Assembly: GCA_041879415.1 (NCBI GenBank)
Contig: CP090852.1
Coordinates: forward strand, 1,736,001 to 1,800,000
Length of the DNA: 64,000 bases
DNA from: Vibrio chagasii
Lineage (GTDB): Bacteria; Pseudomonadota; Gammaproteobacteria; Enterobacterales; Vibrionaceae
Reading direction: 5' to 3'
The notes beneath the pieces are model-generated. The model was not told the DNA's origin and searched no databases. It worked only from the letters and a program-made list of their open reading frames with translations. Below are positions 17,535-26,223 of this stretch, piece after piece (position 1 is the stretch's first letter; each line of letters starts with the position of its first letter). The position numbers and the translations under genes were made by a program.

Positions 17535-17736
17535 AGATACCTCATCTTGACGTTCTTTTTCATTCGATTTTGAATGTACGAATAGAGACAGGTTTTAGAT
17601 GGAAAAAATTGCACCATTCATGAAAAAAATATGTGTTAGAGAAAATCTTGCTCATGAATGCTGCCAGTAGTAGGGTGTCGGTACTAACAATAAATAACAG
17701 ACAGTGATGGCGGTTATCGGTCATCTAAGGAACAGC

Positions 17737-18135
17737 ATGCAAGCAGAAGTTAAATGGGTCGAAGGTTTTAAATTCTTGGGTCAATCTCAATCAGGCCACT
17801 CTATTGTTATGGATGGCAGCGGTGGTGCAACGGCGCCAAGCCCGATGGAAATGGTCCTTATGGCCGCTGGTGGTTGTAGCTCTGTTGATGTGGTAGATGG
17901 ATTGAAATCTGCTGGTCAAAACATTACAGGCTGTAACGCAAAACTTGAAACTGCACGTCGTGAAACCGCGCCAAAAATCTTTACCGCGATTAACATCCAC
18001 TTTGAAGTATCAGGTGACAACCTTGATCCTGAGTTGGTTGCAAAAGTATGCGCTGATTCATTAGAAAAATACTGTTCAGTGTGCCTAATGCTAGGTGCAG
18101 GCGTAGAAATGACGCACAGCTGGGAAATTATTTAA
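17737..18135 (+). CDS. OsmC/Ohr-family protein (YhfA type)
   Basis: OsmC-fold proteins often reduce organic hydroperoxides through a cysteine pair. This 132-residue protein has the fold's signatures: SPMEMVLMAAGGCSSVDVVDGL with the first Cys and EKYCSVCLML with the second pair. Spacing and the YCSVC motif resemble the YhfA subgroup, whose substrate is not established. The ATG at 17737 follows aagg and gives the standard N-terminus; the longer frame from 17704 is unlikely. It is divergent from msrAB, another oxidative-repair gene, which may hint at shared stress control. A strong terminator follows. Confidence 0.88.
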   Translation: MQAEVKWVEGFKFLGQSQSGHSIVMDGSGGATAPSPMEMVLMAAGGCSSVDVVDGLKSAGQNITGCNAKLETARRETAPKIFTAINIHFEVSGDNLDPELVAKVCADSLEKYCSVCLMLGAGVEMTHSWEII

Positions 18136-18198
18136 TTCTGAGTAAATGACTGCGCATTAGAATTAGACCGCTAGCTTCAATGTCAAACAGATATAAAA

Positions 18199-18236
18199 AA
18201 GGGCGGAGCACTTATTAGTGCTCCGCCCTTATTATT
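18199..18236. terminator. strong bidirectional terminator between osmC-like gene and ompA
   Basis: Perfect 13-bp stem aagggcggagcac / gtgctccgccctt with a 6-base loop; A-run on the left, T-rich on the right, so it can end both convergent genes. Confidence 0.93.
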
Positions 18237-18268
18237 AAGGAAAACATCGTGATTGCGGCGGAATGCGA

Positions 18269-19336
18269 TTATTCCACTGTCTCTACGATAACCTCTTCAA
18301 CTTGAACGTCTTCTTGGTACTCGAAGCTTGGAATTGTTGCTTCAACACGACGGTTTTGTGCACGACCTTCAGCTGTATCGTTTGATGCGATTGGGTTTTC
18401 TTCCCCTTCACCAGAAGCGGTAATGCGGCTTGACTCAATGCCTTGCTCTTCGATGTATGCTGCTACTGCTGCCGCACGTTTCTTAGAGATCATCATGTTG
18501 TACTCAGCAGCACCTGTTGAATCTGTGTGACCAACAATGTTAACGGTAGACTGAGGGTATGTTTGTAAGACTTCCACAATTGGCTGTACAGCGGCTTTAC
18601 CTTCGTCTGAAAGCTCGGTGCTGTTAGTCGCAAATGTACCTTGAGAGAAGCTCTCGGTTTGCGCTTTGGTAACTACTACCTCAGCTTCCTCTTCAACAAC
18701 CATTGTTTCTGGCTCGGCGATTGGTTCAGAAGGTGCTTGAGTCACAGCCGCCGCAGAAGCTGCAGCCGCTGATGCGGTTGTATTGCCTGTGCCGAAATTG
18801 TAGCTAAGACCCACTGTGACAAGGTTGGAGTTTAGATTTTGGATGATCTTATCGTCAAAATCATCGAAGTATTGGTATTCCAATCTCACTGCCCAGTCGT
18901 CGGCAAACTGTTTCTCAGCACCAATACCCAGCGCCAGTACCACATCATCTTCATCGTCATGTATGATGTAAGCTGGGCCTGCTTTGAAGAAGACATCAAA
19001 CTCTTGTTTGATCGCTAATCGGTACATTGGGCTCAACGATATCGCAATAATGGAATCACTGTAGCGCTGAGTTGTCCCGTTGTAATTAAAACTAGTGTCG
19101 TAGTCACCTAGGTAGTCTGCGTTTAATTCCAGTGCAATGTTATCGGTAAAGTTGTAGCCACCGTAAAGACCACCGGCTACGGAATCATCTTCACAGTTCA
19201 CGCTGTCTACACAAGCACTATCGAGCCACCCCATACCGACTTTCGCACCAACATAAGTGGTTGCAGCGATTGACGGGGCAGCAGCAAAGCCTGAAGCTGC
19301 AATGACGGCGCACATAATCTTTGAGAGTTTGTTCAT
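18269..19336 (-). CDS. ompA: OmpA-family outer membrane protein
   Basis: The protein has a signal peptide (residues 1-24, ending SIAA), an N-terminal beta-barrel of about 160 residues ending in an aromatic strand (VTVGLSYNFG), a low-complexity Ala/Glu linker (about residues 185-225), and a C-terminal OmpA domain binding peptidoglycan (about 228-335). That domain shows VNIVGHTDSTGAAEYN, SKKRAAAVAAYIEEQGI and GRAQNRRVEATI, with Asp and Arg that contact diaminopimelate. Two Cys in the barrel (SACVDSVNCEDD) may form a loop disulfide. It links outer membrane and cell wall. The gene stands alone with a 5' leader region of over 200 bases. Confidence 0.9.
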   Translation of the reverse strand: MNKLSKIMCAVIAASGFAAAPSIAATTYVGAKVGMGWLDSACVDSVNCEDDSVAGGLYGGYNFTDNIALELNADYLGDYDTSFNYNGTTQRYSDSIIAISLSPMYRLAIKQEFDVFFKAGPAYIIHDDEDDVVLALGIGAEKQFADDWAVRLEYQYFDDFDDKIIQNLNSNLVTVGLSYNFGTGNTTASAAAASAAAVTQAPSEPIAEPETMVVEEEAEVVVTKAQTESFSQGTFATNSTELSDEGKAAVQPIVEVLQTYPQSTVNIVGHTDSTGAAEYNMMISKKRAAAVAAYIEEQGIESSRITASGEGEENPIASNDTAEGRAQNRRVEATIPSFEYQEDVQVEEVIVETVE

Positions 19337-19586
19337 AATCTTATCCTTGGATTAACTCTTATTGTTATCTGAATCAGCCCTTTAAAACGATTTCTTACTG
19401 ATAGGCACACTGCAAATGTAAGCAAATCAAGGCGTTGATCCAGTTCGAACCTATCTTGGAACTGTTAATACATTGTTAGTCTGATTGTTTGTGGGAGTCA
19501 ATGAAGTTGTTAAGATTTATATATTCAAAGTGCTATTTACAGGCGTTTTTGTCAATTAATTGCTGTCTCAAATATTGGAAATAAAG
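19337..19586. other. intergenic region upstream of ompA
   Basis: About 250 bases before ompA (minus strand). It is AT-rich and presumably holds the ompA promoter and a long 5' leader. I see no clear operator, small RNA or reading frame in it. Confidence 0.5.
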
Positions 19587-19626
19587 AAACCTCGCATCAC
19601 CTTATGTAAAGGTAATGCGAGGCTTT
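19587..19626 (-). terminator. intrinsic terminator after phnX
   Basis: Inverted repeat cctcgcat-cacc / ggta-atgcgagg (one mismatch) with loop ttatgtaaa. On the minus strand it is followed by a T-rich stretch, fitting termination of the phnW-pbfA-phnX transcript. Confidence 0.8.
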
Positions 19627-19668
19627 CGTTTTGAAATGAAGCTTGTGTGAGTAGAAAGGTGAGTGTCT

Positions 19669-20487
19669 TTAAGGACGCTCGCCAGCCAATAAGCGCTTTT
19701 CGATATCAGCGATTACTTCAGGCAAATCGGCGATGGTATCGATTAGGTAGTGTGGTTTTGATTTGTTTAGCTTAACGCTCGCTTTTTCTCGCGCTGCCGT
19801 AAGCGTTGCTTCACCTGCGTCTAAGTATTCTTGGTAGGTTAATCCTGCTTCGTTGCCTGATAAAACAAGGCCTACCGTCCACATGCCTGCGTTGTGACCC
19901 TCATCAATACCTGGTGCGGCGTCATCCACTTTTACGCAGGCTGCAACGTTTGTTACGCCTAGGTCTATCACGTTTTTAAGCGCCATGAATGGAGCAGGGC
20001 GACCACCTTGAGGTAAATCATCGGTTGCAACCACGTTGTCTGGACGATAGCCGTAATCTGCTGCTGCAGGAATTAGAACATCCATCACTTCACGTGGGTA
20101 ACCGGAACAAGAGCCGATTTTTACGTTTTTCTCTTTTAGGTTATTCACTACTTCAATCGCGTTTAAAATTGGTGCTGCGTGGTCGGCAACTTTGGCTTTT
20201 TGAAGAGGCATGAATGCCGCGTAGATTGCATCAACATCTTCACTGGTCATAGAACGCCCGAATTGTGTGTTCCAACGTGCATCAACAGCAGGGATTCGAC
20301 CCACTGCTTGGATGTGATCCCATTTGCCGATGCCCATAGGTTCACGAGCTTCTGCTAAATCGATGTCAAAGTCGAAACCTTGTTTGAATGCTTCAACGAA
20401 GATGCTGGTTGGAGCAAACGATCCAAAATCAACGATAGTGCCAGCCCAGTCAAAGATAACCGCTTGGATAGGTGATGTTGTGTTCAT
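19669..20487 (-). CDS. phnX: phosphonoacetaldehyde hydrolase (phosphonatase)
   Basis: PhnX cleaves the C-P bond of phosphonoacetaldehyde, giving acetaldehyde and phosphate. It is a HAD-superfamily enzyme: the nucleophile is Asp13 in FDWAGTIVDFG, and the Schiff-base lysine that is special to this enzyme is Lys55 in MGIGKWDHIQ. Further HAD motifs are IGSCSGYPREVMD and CVKVDDAAPGIDEG. The frame reaches 20523, but the ATG at 20487 with aaaagga ahead gives the usual 272 residues. It is the third gene of a minus-strand operon, receiving phosphonoacetaldehyde from both PhnW and PbfA. Confidence 0.95.
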   Translation of the reverse strand: MNTTSPIQAVIFDWAGTIVDFGSFAPTSIFVEAFKQGFDFDIDLAEAREPMGIGKWDHIQAVGRIPAVDARWNTQFGRSMTSEDVDAIYAAFMPLQKAKVADHAAPILNAIEVVNNLKEKNVKIGSCSGYPREVMDVLIPAAADYGYRPDNVVATDDLPQGGRPAPFMALKNVIDLGVTNVAACVKVDDAAPGIDEGHNAGMWTVGLVLSGNEAGLTYQEYLDAGEATLTAAREKASVKLNKSKPHYLIDTIADLPEVIADIEKRLLAGERP

Positions 20488-20555
20488 AGTGGTGTCCTTT
20501 TTGCCACTCCCATTTAGAAGCATGGGAGGGACGAATGATGTTTTAGGTTATTGGT

Positions 20556-21995
20556 TTAAAGGTATTCAAAGTCTTTACAGACTTTTGCTATCGCGTTTTC
20601 AAATACAGACAGAGCTTCTTCCAGCTCGCTGCGGCTGATGATCAATGGTGGGCTCAACTGAATCACATTACCTTGAGACACCTTAAAGCTCAGACCATCG
20701 TTCAGACACTGATAAAGTACTGCTTCTGCTTCATCGAATGCTCGGGTTTTGGTGATATGGTCGGTGACCAACTCAACGCCCCAAAGCAGGCCAATGCCGC
20801 GAACGTCGCCAATGACTGGGTATTTCTCTTTCATTTGAAGCAGTTGCTCACGCATGAATGCACTGTCCGCTTGTACTTTTTCAAGTAAATTCTCTTGCTC
20901 AATCACTTCCATGGTTGCCAGAGCAGCTGCGCAGCCAATTGGGCTTTTCTCGTGGGTGTAATGCCCAAGCGATACTTGTGCTGCCGTGTTGTATTTGTCT
21001 TTGGTGACCATGGCGGCAATTGGAACTAAACCACCGCCAAAACCTTTACCAATACATAGGATGTCAGGTTCGATATCAAACGCTTGGTGAGTAAACCACT
21101 CGCCGCTTCGTCCCATACCGTTTGGAATATCATCAATGATTAGCATGACATTGTGCTTATCACAGATCTCACGGATGCGCTTCCAATAAGCCTTGCTTGG
21201 TACTTGAACATCGGTGTTACGCACTGCTTCGGCGATGAAGGCACCAATACCACCTTCTTTTTCAATCACATACTCAAGGTAATCGGCGTAGTGAACATCA
21301 CATGATGTCTCACTTTCACCGCCTGAGTTTTGCCCGCGAAGCGATAAAGTGTCATTAAGCGGAAAAGCACCACGATAAGAAACTGCTGGTGGGATACGTT
21401 CTACGCCAGCCATTAACGGGCCCATACCTTCGCGGAAACAGGCTTCACCACCGACAGAAATCGCATCCAATGACGCGCCATGGAATGAATCCCACAATGA
21501 AACAACTTTGAAGTTGTTGGTGACATGTCGAGCCAGTTTGAGTGCCATACCAATCACAGAGGTGCCACCCGGTGCAAACAACACGCGGTTCAACTCACCA
21601 CCGCAAATCTGTGTTAGCTTTTCAGCGCATTGCACGGCTGTTTCATTGGTAAAGCGACGTGGTGAAAACGGCAATGACGCCATTTGTTGAGTCACTTTAT
21701 TGATGATGTGTGGGTGGCCATAACCTAGTTGATGGACATTATTGCCATGAAAGTCCATGTACTTTTTGCCCGTCACATCTTGAATGTAAATGCCTTCAGC
21801 GGCTTCAAGTGTGTCTAGGCAAGGTGTTGACATCGCTTGATGGAGAAACACGTCTGAGTCGCGTTTTAACATCGCTTGAGTCGCCTCATCGTTTAACGAC
21901 TCATTCCACTTTTCACGTGCGGGTGTGGTGTTCACGTCGCCTTCACTTCGAAAGTGCGTTGCCTTTAGTGCTGGCTCTTGGTTAATTATTGTCAT
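20556..21995 (-). CDS. pbfA: (R)-1-hydroxy-2-aminoethylphosphonate ammonia-lyase
   Basis: The fold is that of class III aminotransferases, with the PLP lysine predicted as Lys317 in CIGKGFGGG. In place of the usual DEVQTG of transaminases it has DDIPNG (about residues 288-293). Position decides the call: between phnW and phnX, as in the Vibrio locus where PbfA was shown to eliminate ammonia from (R)-1-hydroxy-2-aminoethylphosphonate, giving phosphonoacetaldehyde for PhnX. Genes in this place were long annotated as generic aminotransferases. It starts in a 1-base overlap with the phnW stop (TAATG), so translation is probably coupled. Activity is inferred from family and context. Confidence 0.88.
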   Translation of the reverse strand: MTIINQEPALKATHFRSEGDVNTTPAREKWNESLNDEATQAMLKRDSDVFLHQAMSTPCLDTLEAAEGIYIQDVTGKKYMDFHGNNVHQLGYGHPHIINKVTQQMASLPFSPRRFTNETAVQCAEKLTQICGGELNRVLFAPGGTSVIGMALKLARHVTNNFKVVSLWDSFHGASLDAISVGGEACFREGMGPLMAGVERIPPAVSYRGAFPLNDTLSLRGQNSGGESETSCDVHYADYLEYVIEKEGGIGAFIAEAVRNTDVQVPSKAYWKRIREICDKHNVMLIIDDIPNGMGRSGEWFTHQAFDIEPDILCIGKGFGGGLVPIAAMVTKDKYNTAAQVSLGHYTHEKSPIGCAAALATMEVIEQENLLEKVQADSAFMREQLLQMKEKYPVIGDVRGIGLLWGVELVTDHITKTRAFDEAEAVLYQCLNDGLSFKVSQGNVIQLSPPLIISRSELEEALSVFENAIAKVCKDFEYL

Positions 21996-23104
21996 TACTT
22001 AATTTCCCAGTACATAGCATTCTTAACAGCGCCAATGAGGGCTTCAATATCAGACGGATAAACTTCACCAATGTTACCAATGCGGAAGCAGTCTGCGTTT
22101 GAAACCTTGCCCGGATAAATTACAAATCCTTGCTCTTTCAAGCGCTCATAGAACTCTTTAAATTGGTAATCGCTATGAGTTGGAGAATAGAAAGAGGTGA
22201 TGATAGGAGAGTGAAGTTCATCAGTAAGCAGTGGTTCAAACCCTAGAGAGCGCATGCCAGCAACTAACGTAGTTTGGTTAGTGTGGTAACGATTATGACG
22301 AGCTTCGATGCCACCTTCTTGCTCAAGCTCAAGCAGTGCTTGGTAGAAAGCACGCACCGTGTGAGTCGGGGAGGTGAAGCGCCATTTACCGTGATTGATT
22401 TCCATGCAGTGCCATTGGTCAAACAGATCAAGACTTAGTGAACGAGCTTGGCCTTGGCACTTTTCTAGTTCTGATTGCTTAGCAATGACAAAGCCGAAGC
22501 CTGGCACACCTTGGATGCACTTGTTAGCTGAGCTGATCATGTAGTCGATACCTAAGTCAGCAATATCCATAGGGATGCCACCAAAGCTCGACATTGCATC
22601 AAGAATGACAGTCTTGTTGTGCAGTTTTGCCAATTTAGCAATGTCTTCAATTGGATTCAGCATGCCAGTAGTGGTCTCACAATGCACAATCGCAACATGA
22701 GTGATATCTGAATCCATGGCCAATGCCGTTTCCATTTCGTTCAAGTCAGGCTGTGATGTTTCACCAGGAGAAACGACATGGCATGGAATGTTTAAATATT
22801 CTGCGATTTGAGCAATACGAGCGCCGTACGCACCGTTATCCACCACAAGAAGCTTTCCATTTTTAGAGATAACGCTACCAATTGTTGCTTCAACTGAAGC
22901 GGTACCGCTACCTTGCATTAATACGCTCGTGTATCCCGCTTGTTTAGTCGCTAAATTCACAAGCTTGCTACGAATCACTTCAACAATGTCTTTGTTGTAT
23001 TCATCATCCCAAGTACACCAATCTTTAAGCATCGCTTGGCGAACGGTTTCAGAAGTCGATAGTGGGCCTGGTGTCAGTAATAAGTAATCGTTTCTCATGT
23101 TCAA
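21995..23104 (-). CDS. phnW: 2-aminoethylphosphonate-pyruvate transaminase
   Basis: PhnW transfers the amino group of 2-aminoethylphosphonate to pyruvate, producing phosphonoacetaldehyde and alanine. It is a class V PLP enzyme of normal length (369 residues). Visible marks are LLTPGPLSTSETVRQAMLKD at the N-terminus, MQGSGTASVEATIGS, VDAMSSFGG-like ILDAMSSFGGIPMDI, and SSANKCIQGVPGFGFV with the PLP lysine. It leads the minus-strand operon phnW-pbfA-phnX. A 12-bp palindrome 18 bases before its start is a candidate PhnR site that would overlap its promoter or leader. Confidence 0.96.
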   Translation of the reverse strand: MNMRNDYLLLTPGPLSTSETVRQAMLKDWCTWDDEYNKDIVEVIRSKLVNLATKQAGYTSVLMQGSGTASVEATIGSVISKNGKLLVVDNGAYGARIAQIAEYLNIPCHVVSPGETSQPDLNEMETALAMDSDITHVAIVHCETTTGMLNPIEDIAKLAKLHNKTVILDAMSSFGGIPMDIADLGIDYMISSANKCIQGVPGFGFVIAKQSELEKCQGQARSLSLDLFDQWHCMEINHGKWRFTSPTHTVRAFYQALLELEQEGGIEARHNRYHTNQTTLVAGMRSLGFEPLLTDELHSPIITSFYSPTHSDYQFKEFYERLKEQGFVIYPGKVSNADCFRIGNIGEVYPSDIEALIGAVKNAMYWEIK

Positions 23105-23121
23105 TTTCTCGTGATTTGATT

Positions 23122-23133
23122 TGGACTATACCA
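23122..23133. promoter_or_regulatory. candidate PhnR operator 1 (phnW promoter side)
   Basis: tggactatacca, which reads TGGTATAGTCCA on the phnW strand. It differs by one base from the published target of the related GntR/UTRA repressor PhnF of Mycobacterium smegmatis (TGGTATAGACCA, from memory). Lies 18 bases ahead of the phnW start. Confidence 0.6.
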
Positions 23134-23309
23134 ATCTGTGCGGTTACTTTAACAACCAATTTAAACGGTCGTAAATAGTCCAAATACCATTTTCACAAAA
23201 GCTTCATATTAAAATTAATCTCTTGCCCTGAGAAATTCATCGATCTTTAAACTGCCATTTTTTGTTCATTTAACCGTCATAAAAGCCAGTTAGCTTAATA
23301 ATCAAAATC

Positions 23310-23321
23310 TGGTACATACCA
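23310..23321. promoter_or_regulatory. candidate PhnR operator 2 (binding-protein gene side)
   Basis: TGGTACATACCA, same outer TGG-TA and TA-CCA arms as the other two sites, 101 bases ahead of the binding-protein start. The rest of the 318-base phnW/phnS divergent region shows only AT-rich sequence and a half-site-like ccaaatacca at 23181-23190. Confidence 0.6.
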
Positions 23322-23422
23322 AATAAAGATGTGTACCGACAACATAAATGAATTTATGGATATAGCTGTCTCTTGATGGGACTTCTAATTTCTAACTTTG
23401 GCATCGGGCCTGACTGGAGAAA

Positions 23423-24433
23423 ATGATGAAAAACCGTTTTATGAAAGGATCACTTGCAGCATTAGTCACTCTATTAGCTGGTAACGCTTATGCGGCACAG
23501 GAAGTGACGGTTTACACCGCTTTTGAAACCGACATCTTAGCGAAATACAAAAATGCTTTTGAAAGTGAAAACCCAGACATCAGCATTAAGTGGGTTCGTG
23601 ATTCAACTGGGATCATGACGGCAAAACTGTTGGCTGAGAAAAACAACCCTCGAGCAGAAGTGGTTTGGGGCTTAGCGGGTTCTTCAATGGCTCTGCTGAA
23701 AGAAGAGGGCATTCTTAAGCCTTACACTCCTCAAGGTGTAGAAGCGCTACGTGCTAACCTTAATGATCCGCAATCTACTCAAGCTTGGTATGGCAATGAT
23801 GCATTTTTCAATGCGGTTTGTTTCAACGAAGCGGTAGCAAAACAACTTAACCTACCAGCGCCTAAATCTTGGGAAGATCTAACCAAGCCGATTTACAAAG
23901 GTCACATCGCGATGCCAAACCCAGCGTCTTCTGGTACGGGGTACATGCAGGTTTCGGCTTGGCTACAAAACATGGGTGAAGATCAAGGTTGGAACTACAT
24001 GCAGAAGCTAGACCAAAACATCGCTCACTACACGCACTCAGGTTCTAAGCCATGTGTTCAAGCGGGTATGGGTGAAGTCGCTATCGGTATCTCGATGGCT
24101 AGCCGCGGCGCTAAGCTGAAAACTCAAGGTGCACCGCTATCTGTAATTACACCTGAGGGTATTGGTTGGGAATCTGAAGCGGTTGGTCTTGTTAAGCCAT
24201 CTGATGCGGCGCAGCGCGTTGTTGACTGGTCTATCTCTAAAGCAGCAAATGAGCTCTACATCGAAATGTACCCGGTTGTTGGTCACCAAGATGTGACGGC
24301 AACAATTGATAACTTCCCTAACGTTGAAAAGAACATGGCAAAAATGGACTTTGCACGCATGGGCAGCGAGCGTGCAGACGTGTTGAAAACATGGTCTGAG
24401 AAGTTCGACGCCAAATCAGAGCCAAAATCTTAA
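23423..24433 (+). CDS. phnS: 2-aminoethylphosphonate ABC transporter, substrate-binding protein
   Basis: This periplasmic binding protein captures aminoethylphosphonate and delivers it to the ABC permease encoded downstream. The signal peptide (about residues 1-24, ending NAYA) is followed by an iron/phosphonate-type extracellular solute-binding fold: VTVYTAFETDILAKYKNAFE, WVRDSTGIMTAKLLAEKNN and AMPNPASSGTGYMQVSAWL. Its sequence fits the putative AEP-binding family found with phnT/phnU. Two adjacent ATG codons (23423, 23426) could both start. A terminator after it, before the oxidase gene, may let binding protein be made in excess over the rest. Confidence 0.88.
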   Translation: MMKNRFMKGSLAALVTLLAGNAYAAQEVTVYTAFETDILAKYKNAFESENPDISIKWVRDSTGIMTAKLLAEKNNPRAEVVWGLAGSSMALLKEEGILKPYTPQGVEALRANLNDPQSTQAWYGNDAFFNAVCFNEAVAKQLNLPAPKSWEDLTKPIYKGHIAMPNPASSGTGYMQVSAWLQNMGEDQGWNYMQKLDQNIAHYTHSGSKPCVQAGMGEVAIGISMASRGAKLKTQGAPLSVITPEGIGWESEAVGLVKPSDAAQRVVDWSISKAANELYIEMYPVVGHQDVTATIDNFPNVEKNMAKMDFARMGSERADVLKTWSEKFDAKSEPKS

Positions 24434-24490
24434 TCTATCGAACTATTCATTCAATTAACTATTTAGTTCGTTAGAAGTTAGTAATCAGTA

Positions 24491-24516
24491 AAGGAAGGCT
24501 TCGGTCTTCCTTTTTT
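24491..24516 (+). terminator. intrinsic terminator after phnS
   Basis: Stem aaggaag / cttcctt with loop gcttcggt, followed by a T-run to 24516. Located 38 bases before the FAD oxidase gene; likely a partial terminator within the plus-strand phosphonate unit. Confidence 0.8.
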
Positions 24517-24553
24517 AGTTTTACGCCTTTAAGTCTTAGGTAAGGTACAACAA

Positions 24554-25975
24554 ATGACAAAGCACTACTCATATTGGTTCAAGCAAGCACTAGAAAAAGA
24601 ATTTGGCAGTATCAACGCAGGGTTAGAATCAGCCAACCCACTTCAAAAAGACATCAACTGCGACATTGCGATTGTCGGCGGTGGTTACACAGGGTTATGG
24701 ACGGCAATTTTAATTAAACAACAGCAACCTCAAAAACATGTTGTGGTGATTGAAAAAGGCTTATGTGGCAGTGGGGCTTCTGGTGCGAACGGTGGTTGTA
24801 TGCTGACGTGGTCGACTAAGTATCCAACGTTGAAAAAGCTGTACGGAAAAGAGCAAGCAAAATGGTTAGTTCAAGAGTCGGAAAAGGTCATTTACGAGAT
24901 CGAAGCTTTCTGTAACGAGCACAACATAGACGCACATTTGTACCGCAGCGGGACGTATTACACGGCAACCAATGAAGCACAAAAAGGTGGTATGCAGCCG
25001 GTTGTGAATGAGTTGGTTAAGCAGGGCATCAATAGTTGGAAGAAGTGTGACGAGTCCTTGTCTGATAAAGCGGGGTCAGAGCGTCATATTGAAGGTTATT
25101 ACTCAGAAGCTGCAGGCAGCGTACAGCCTGCATTATTGGCGAGAGGTTTACGTCGAGTTGCCATTGAATTAGGCGTTGAGATTCACGAGAACACTGAGAT
25201 GACTTCACTTGATTATGGATCCCCAGCTCGAATCCAAACTAAGGGCGGGTCTGTATTTGCCGATAAAGTGATTTTGGCGCTCAACGCATGGATGCTCGAT
25301 CACTTTAAAGAGTTTAAACGCAGTATCGTGGTTGTTTCGTCAGACATGGTCGTCACTAAGCCTATCCCTGAAAAGCTCCAGAAATTTGGCCCAGAGAAAG
25401 GAGCGGCAGTGGTGGATTCACGTATCTTTGTCCACTATTACCGAGATACTCAGGATGGACGATTGATGCTGGGCAAAGGTGGCAATAAATTCTCGTTTGC
25501 CAATCAAGTTGAAAGCATGTTTAACCAAAAGACAAACTATCTGCCGATTCTGAATCAATCCTTCCAAAAACTCTTCCCTAAGCTGGAACAGAATGAATTT
25601 GATTACAACTGGTCGGGGGGATCAGATCGTTCGGTCACAGGATTACCATTTTTCGGTAATCTAAAAGGCCAAAACAACATCTATTATGGGCTCGGTTATT
25701 CTGGCAATGGTGTTGCACAAACTCGTATGGGCGGAAAGATTCTGTCATCTATGGTACTCGGCACTGACAACGCTTGGACCAGCTGTGGATTAACCAAAGG
25801 ACCGCTTGGGCATTTCCCGCCAGAGCCATTTCGTTGGATAGGGGCGATGACGGTGCGCAATGCTGTACGTAGAAAAGAAAACGCAGAAGACTCAGGAAAG
25901 GCGCCATGGTGGTTAGATAAGCAATTGGCAAAGCTGGCTGGTGCAGCAGGCAAGGCCGATAAGGTGGAGTCATAG
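24554..25975 (+). CDS. DadA/DAO-type FAD-dependent oxidoreductase of the phosphonate island
   Basis: A 473-residue flavoprotein with the Rossmann dinucleotide motif IAIVGGGYTGLWTAI at about residues 37-51 and the typical GASGANGGC after it. DAO-fold elements follow to GLGYSGNGVAQTRMGGK near residue 390. Such enzymes oxidise amines with oxygen or quinone. Inside the phosphonate island it probably acts on aminoethylphosphonate or its N-methyl derivatives, yielding phosphonoacetaldehyde or AEP. Related recurrent flavoenzymes in phosphonate clusters were named PbfC and PbfD; I cannot tell which this is, so no symbol is given. No signal peptide; cytoplasmic. Confidence 0.82.
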   Translation: MTKHYSYWFKQALEKEFGSINAGLESANPLQKDINCDIAIVGGGYTGLWTAILIKQQQPQKHVVVIEKGLCGSGASGANGGCMLTWSTKYPTLKKLYGKEQAKWLVQESEKVIYEIEAFCNEHNIDAHLYRSGTYYTATNEAQKGGMQPVVNELVKQGINSWKKCDESLSDKAGSERHIEGYYSEAAGSVQPALLARGLRRVAIELGVEIHENTEMTSLDYGSPARIQTKGGSVFADKVILALNAWMLDHFKEFKRSIVVVSSDMVVTKPIPEKLQKFGPEKGAAVVDSRIFVHYYRDTQDGRLMLGKGGNKFSFANQVESMFNQKTNYLPILNQSFQKLFPKLEQNEFDYNWSGGSDRSVTGLPFFGNLKGQNNIYYGLGYSGNGVAQTRMGGKILSSMVLGTDNAWTSCGLTKGPLGHFPPEPFRWIGAMTVRNAVRRKENAEDSGKAPWWLDKQLAKLAGAAGKADKVES

Positions 25976-25993
25976 GTCGATCTTAATATCTAA

Positions 25994-26075
25994 ACTAAGA
26001 CTAAACTCAGCCCTCATGTCAGTTTTATATCGCTACTAAGACTAAACTCAGCCCTCATGTCAGTTTTATATCGCT
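25994..26075 (+). repeat. perfect 41-bp tandem duplication
   Basis: Two identical head-to-tail copies (25994-26034 and 26035-26075) starting actaagactaaactcagcc and ending tttatatcgct. Each copy contains agccctc, whose complement gagggct lies only once, right after the second copy (26079-26085), so either copy could form the left arm of a hairpin. It lies between the FAD oxidase and the ATPase gene. The unit is non-coding. Confidence 0.97.
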
Positions 26076-26193
26076 ACAGAGGGCTGGTAACACTGTGTGG
26101 GCACACATCTTAAATGCTTATTATATCTGCAATATAACTGTCATTTAGCTTCTATAAATTTGTCACTCAACTGAAATATTCAAAGCTTAAATT

Positions 26194-26205
26194 TGGTATA
26201 TACCA
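26194..26205. promoter_or_regulatory. candidate PhnR operator 3 (transporter ATPase promoter)
   Basis: Perfect palindrome TGGTATATACCA, 19 bases before the ATPase start, inside AT-rich sequence. With the sites at 23122 and 23310 it forms a set of three, one for each transcription unit of the island. Confidence 0.65.
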
Positions 26206-26223
26206 TTTAAAGAGTGCTGTAGT

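Noticed and set aside
25994..26086. The 41-bp duplication region as a classical terminator of the oxidase gene
   Set aside because: The hairpin agccctc / gagggct has a loop of over 20 bases and no T-run after it.
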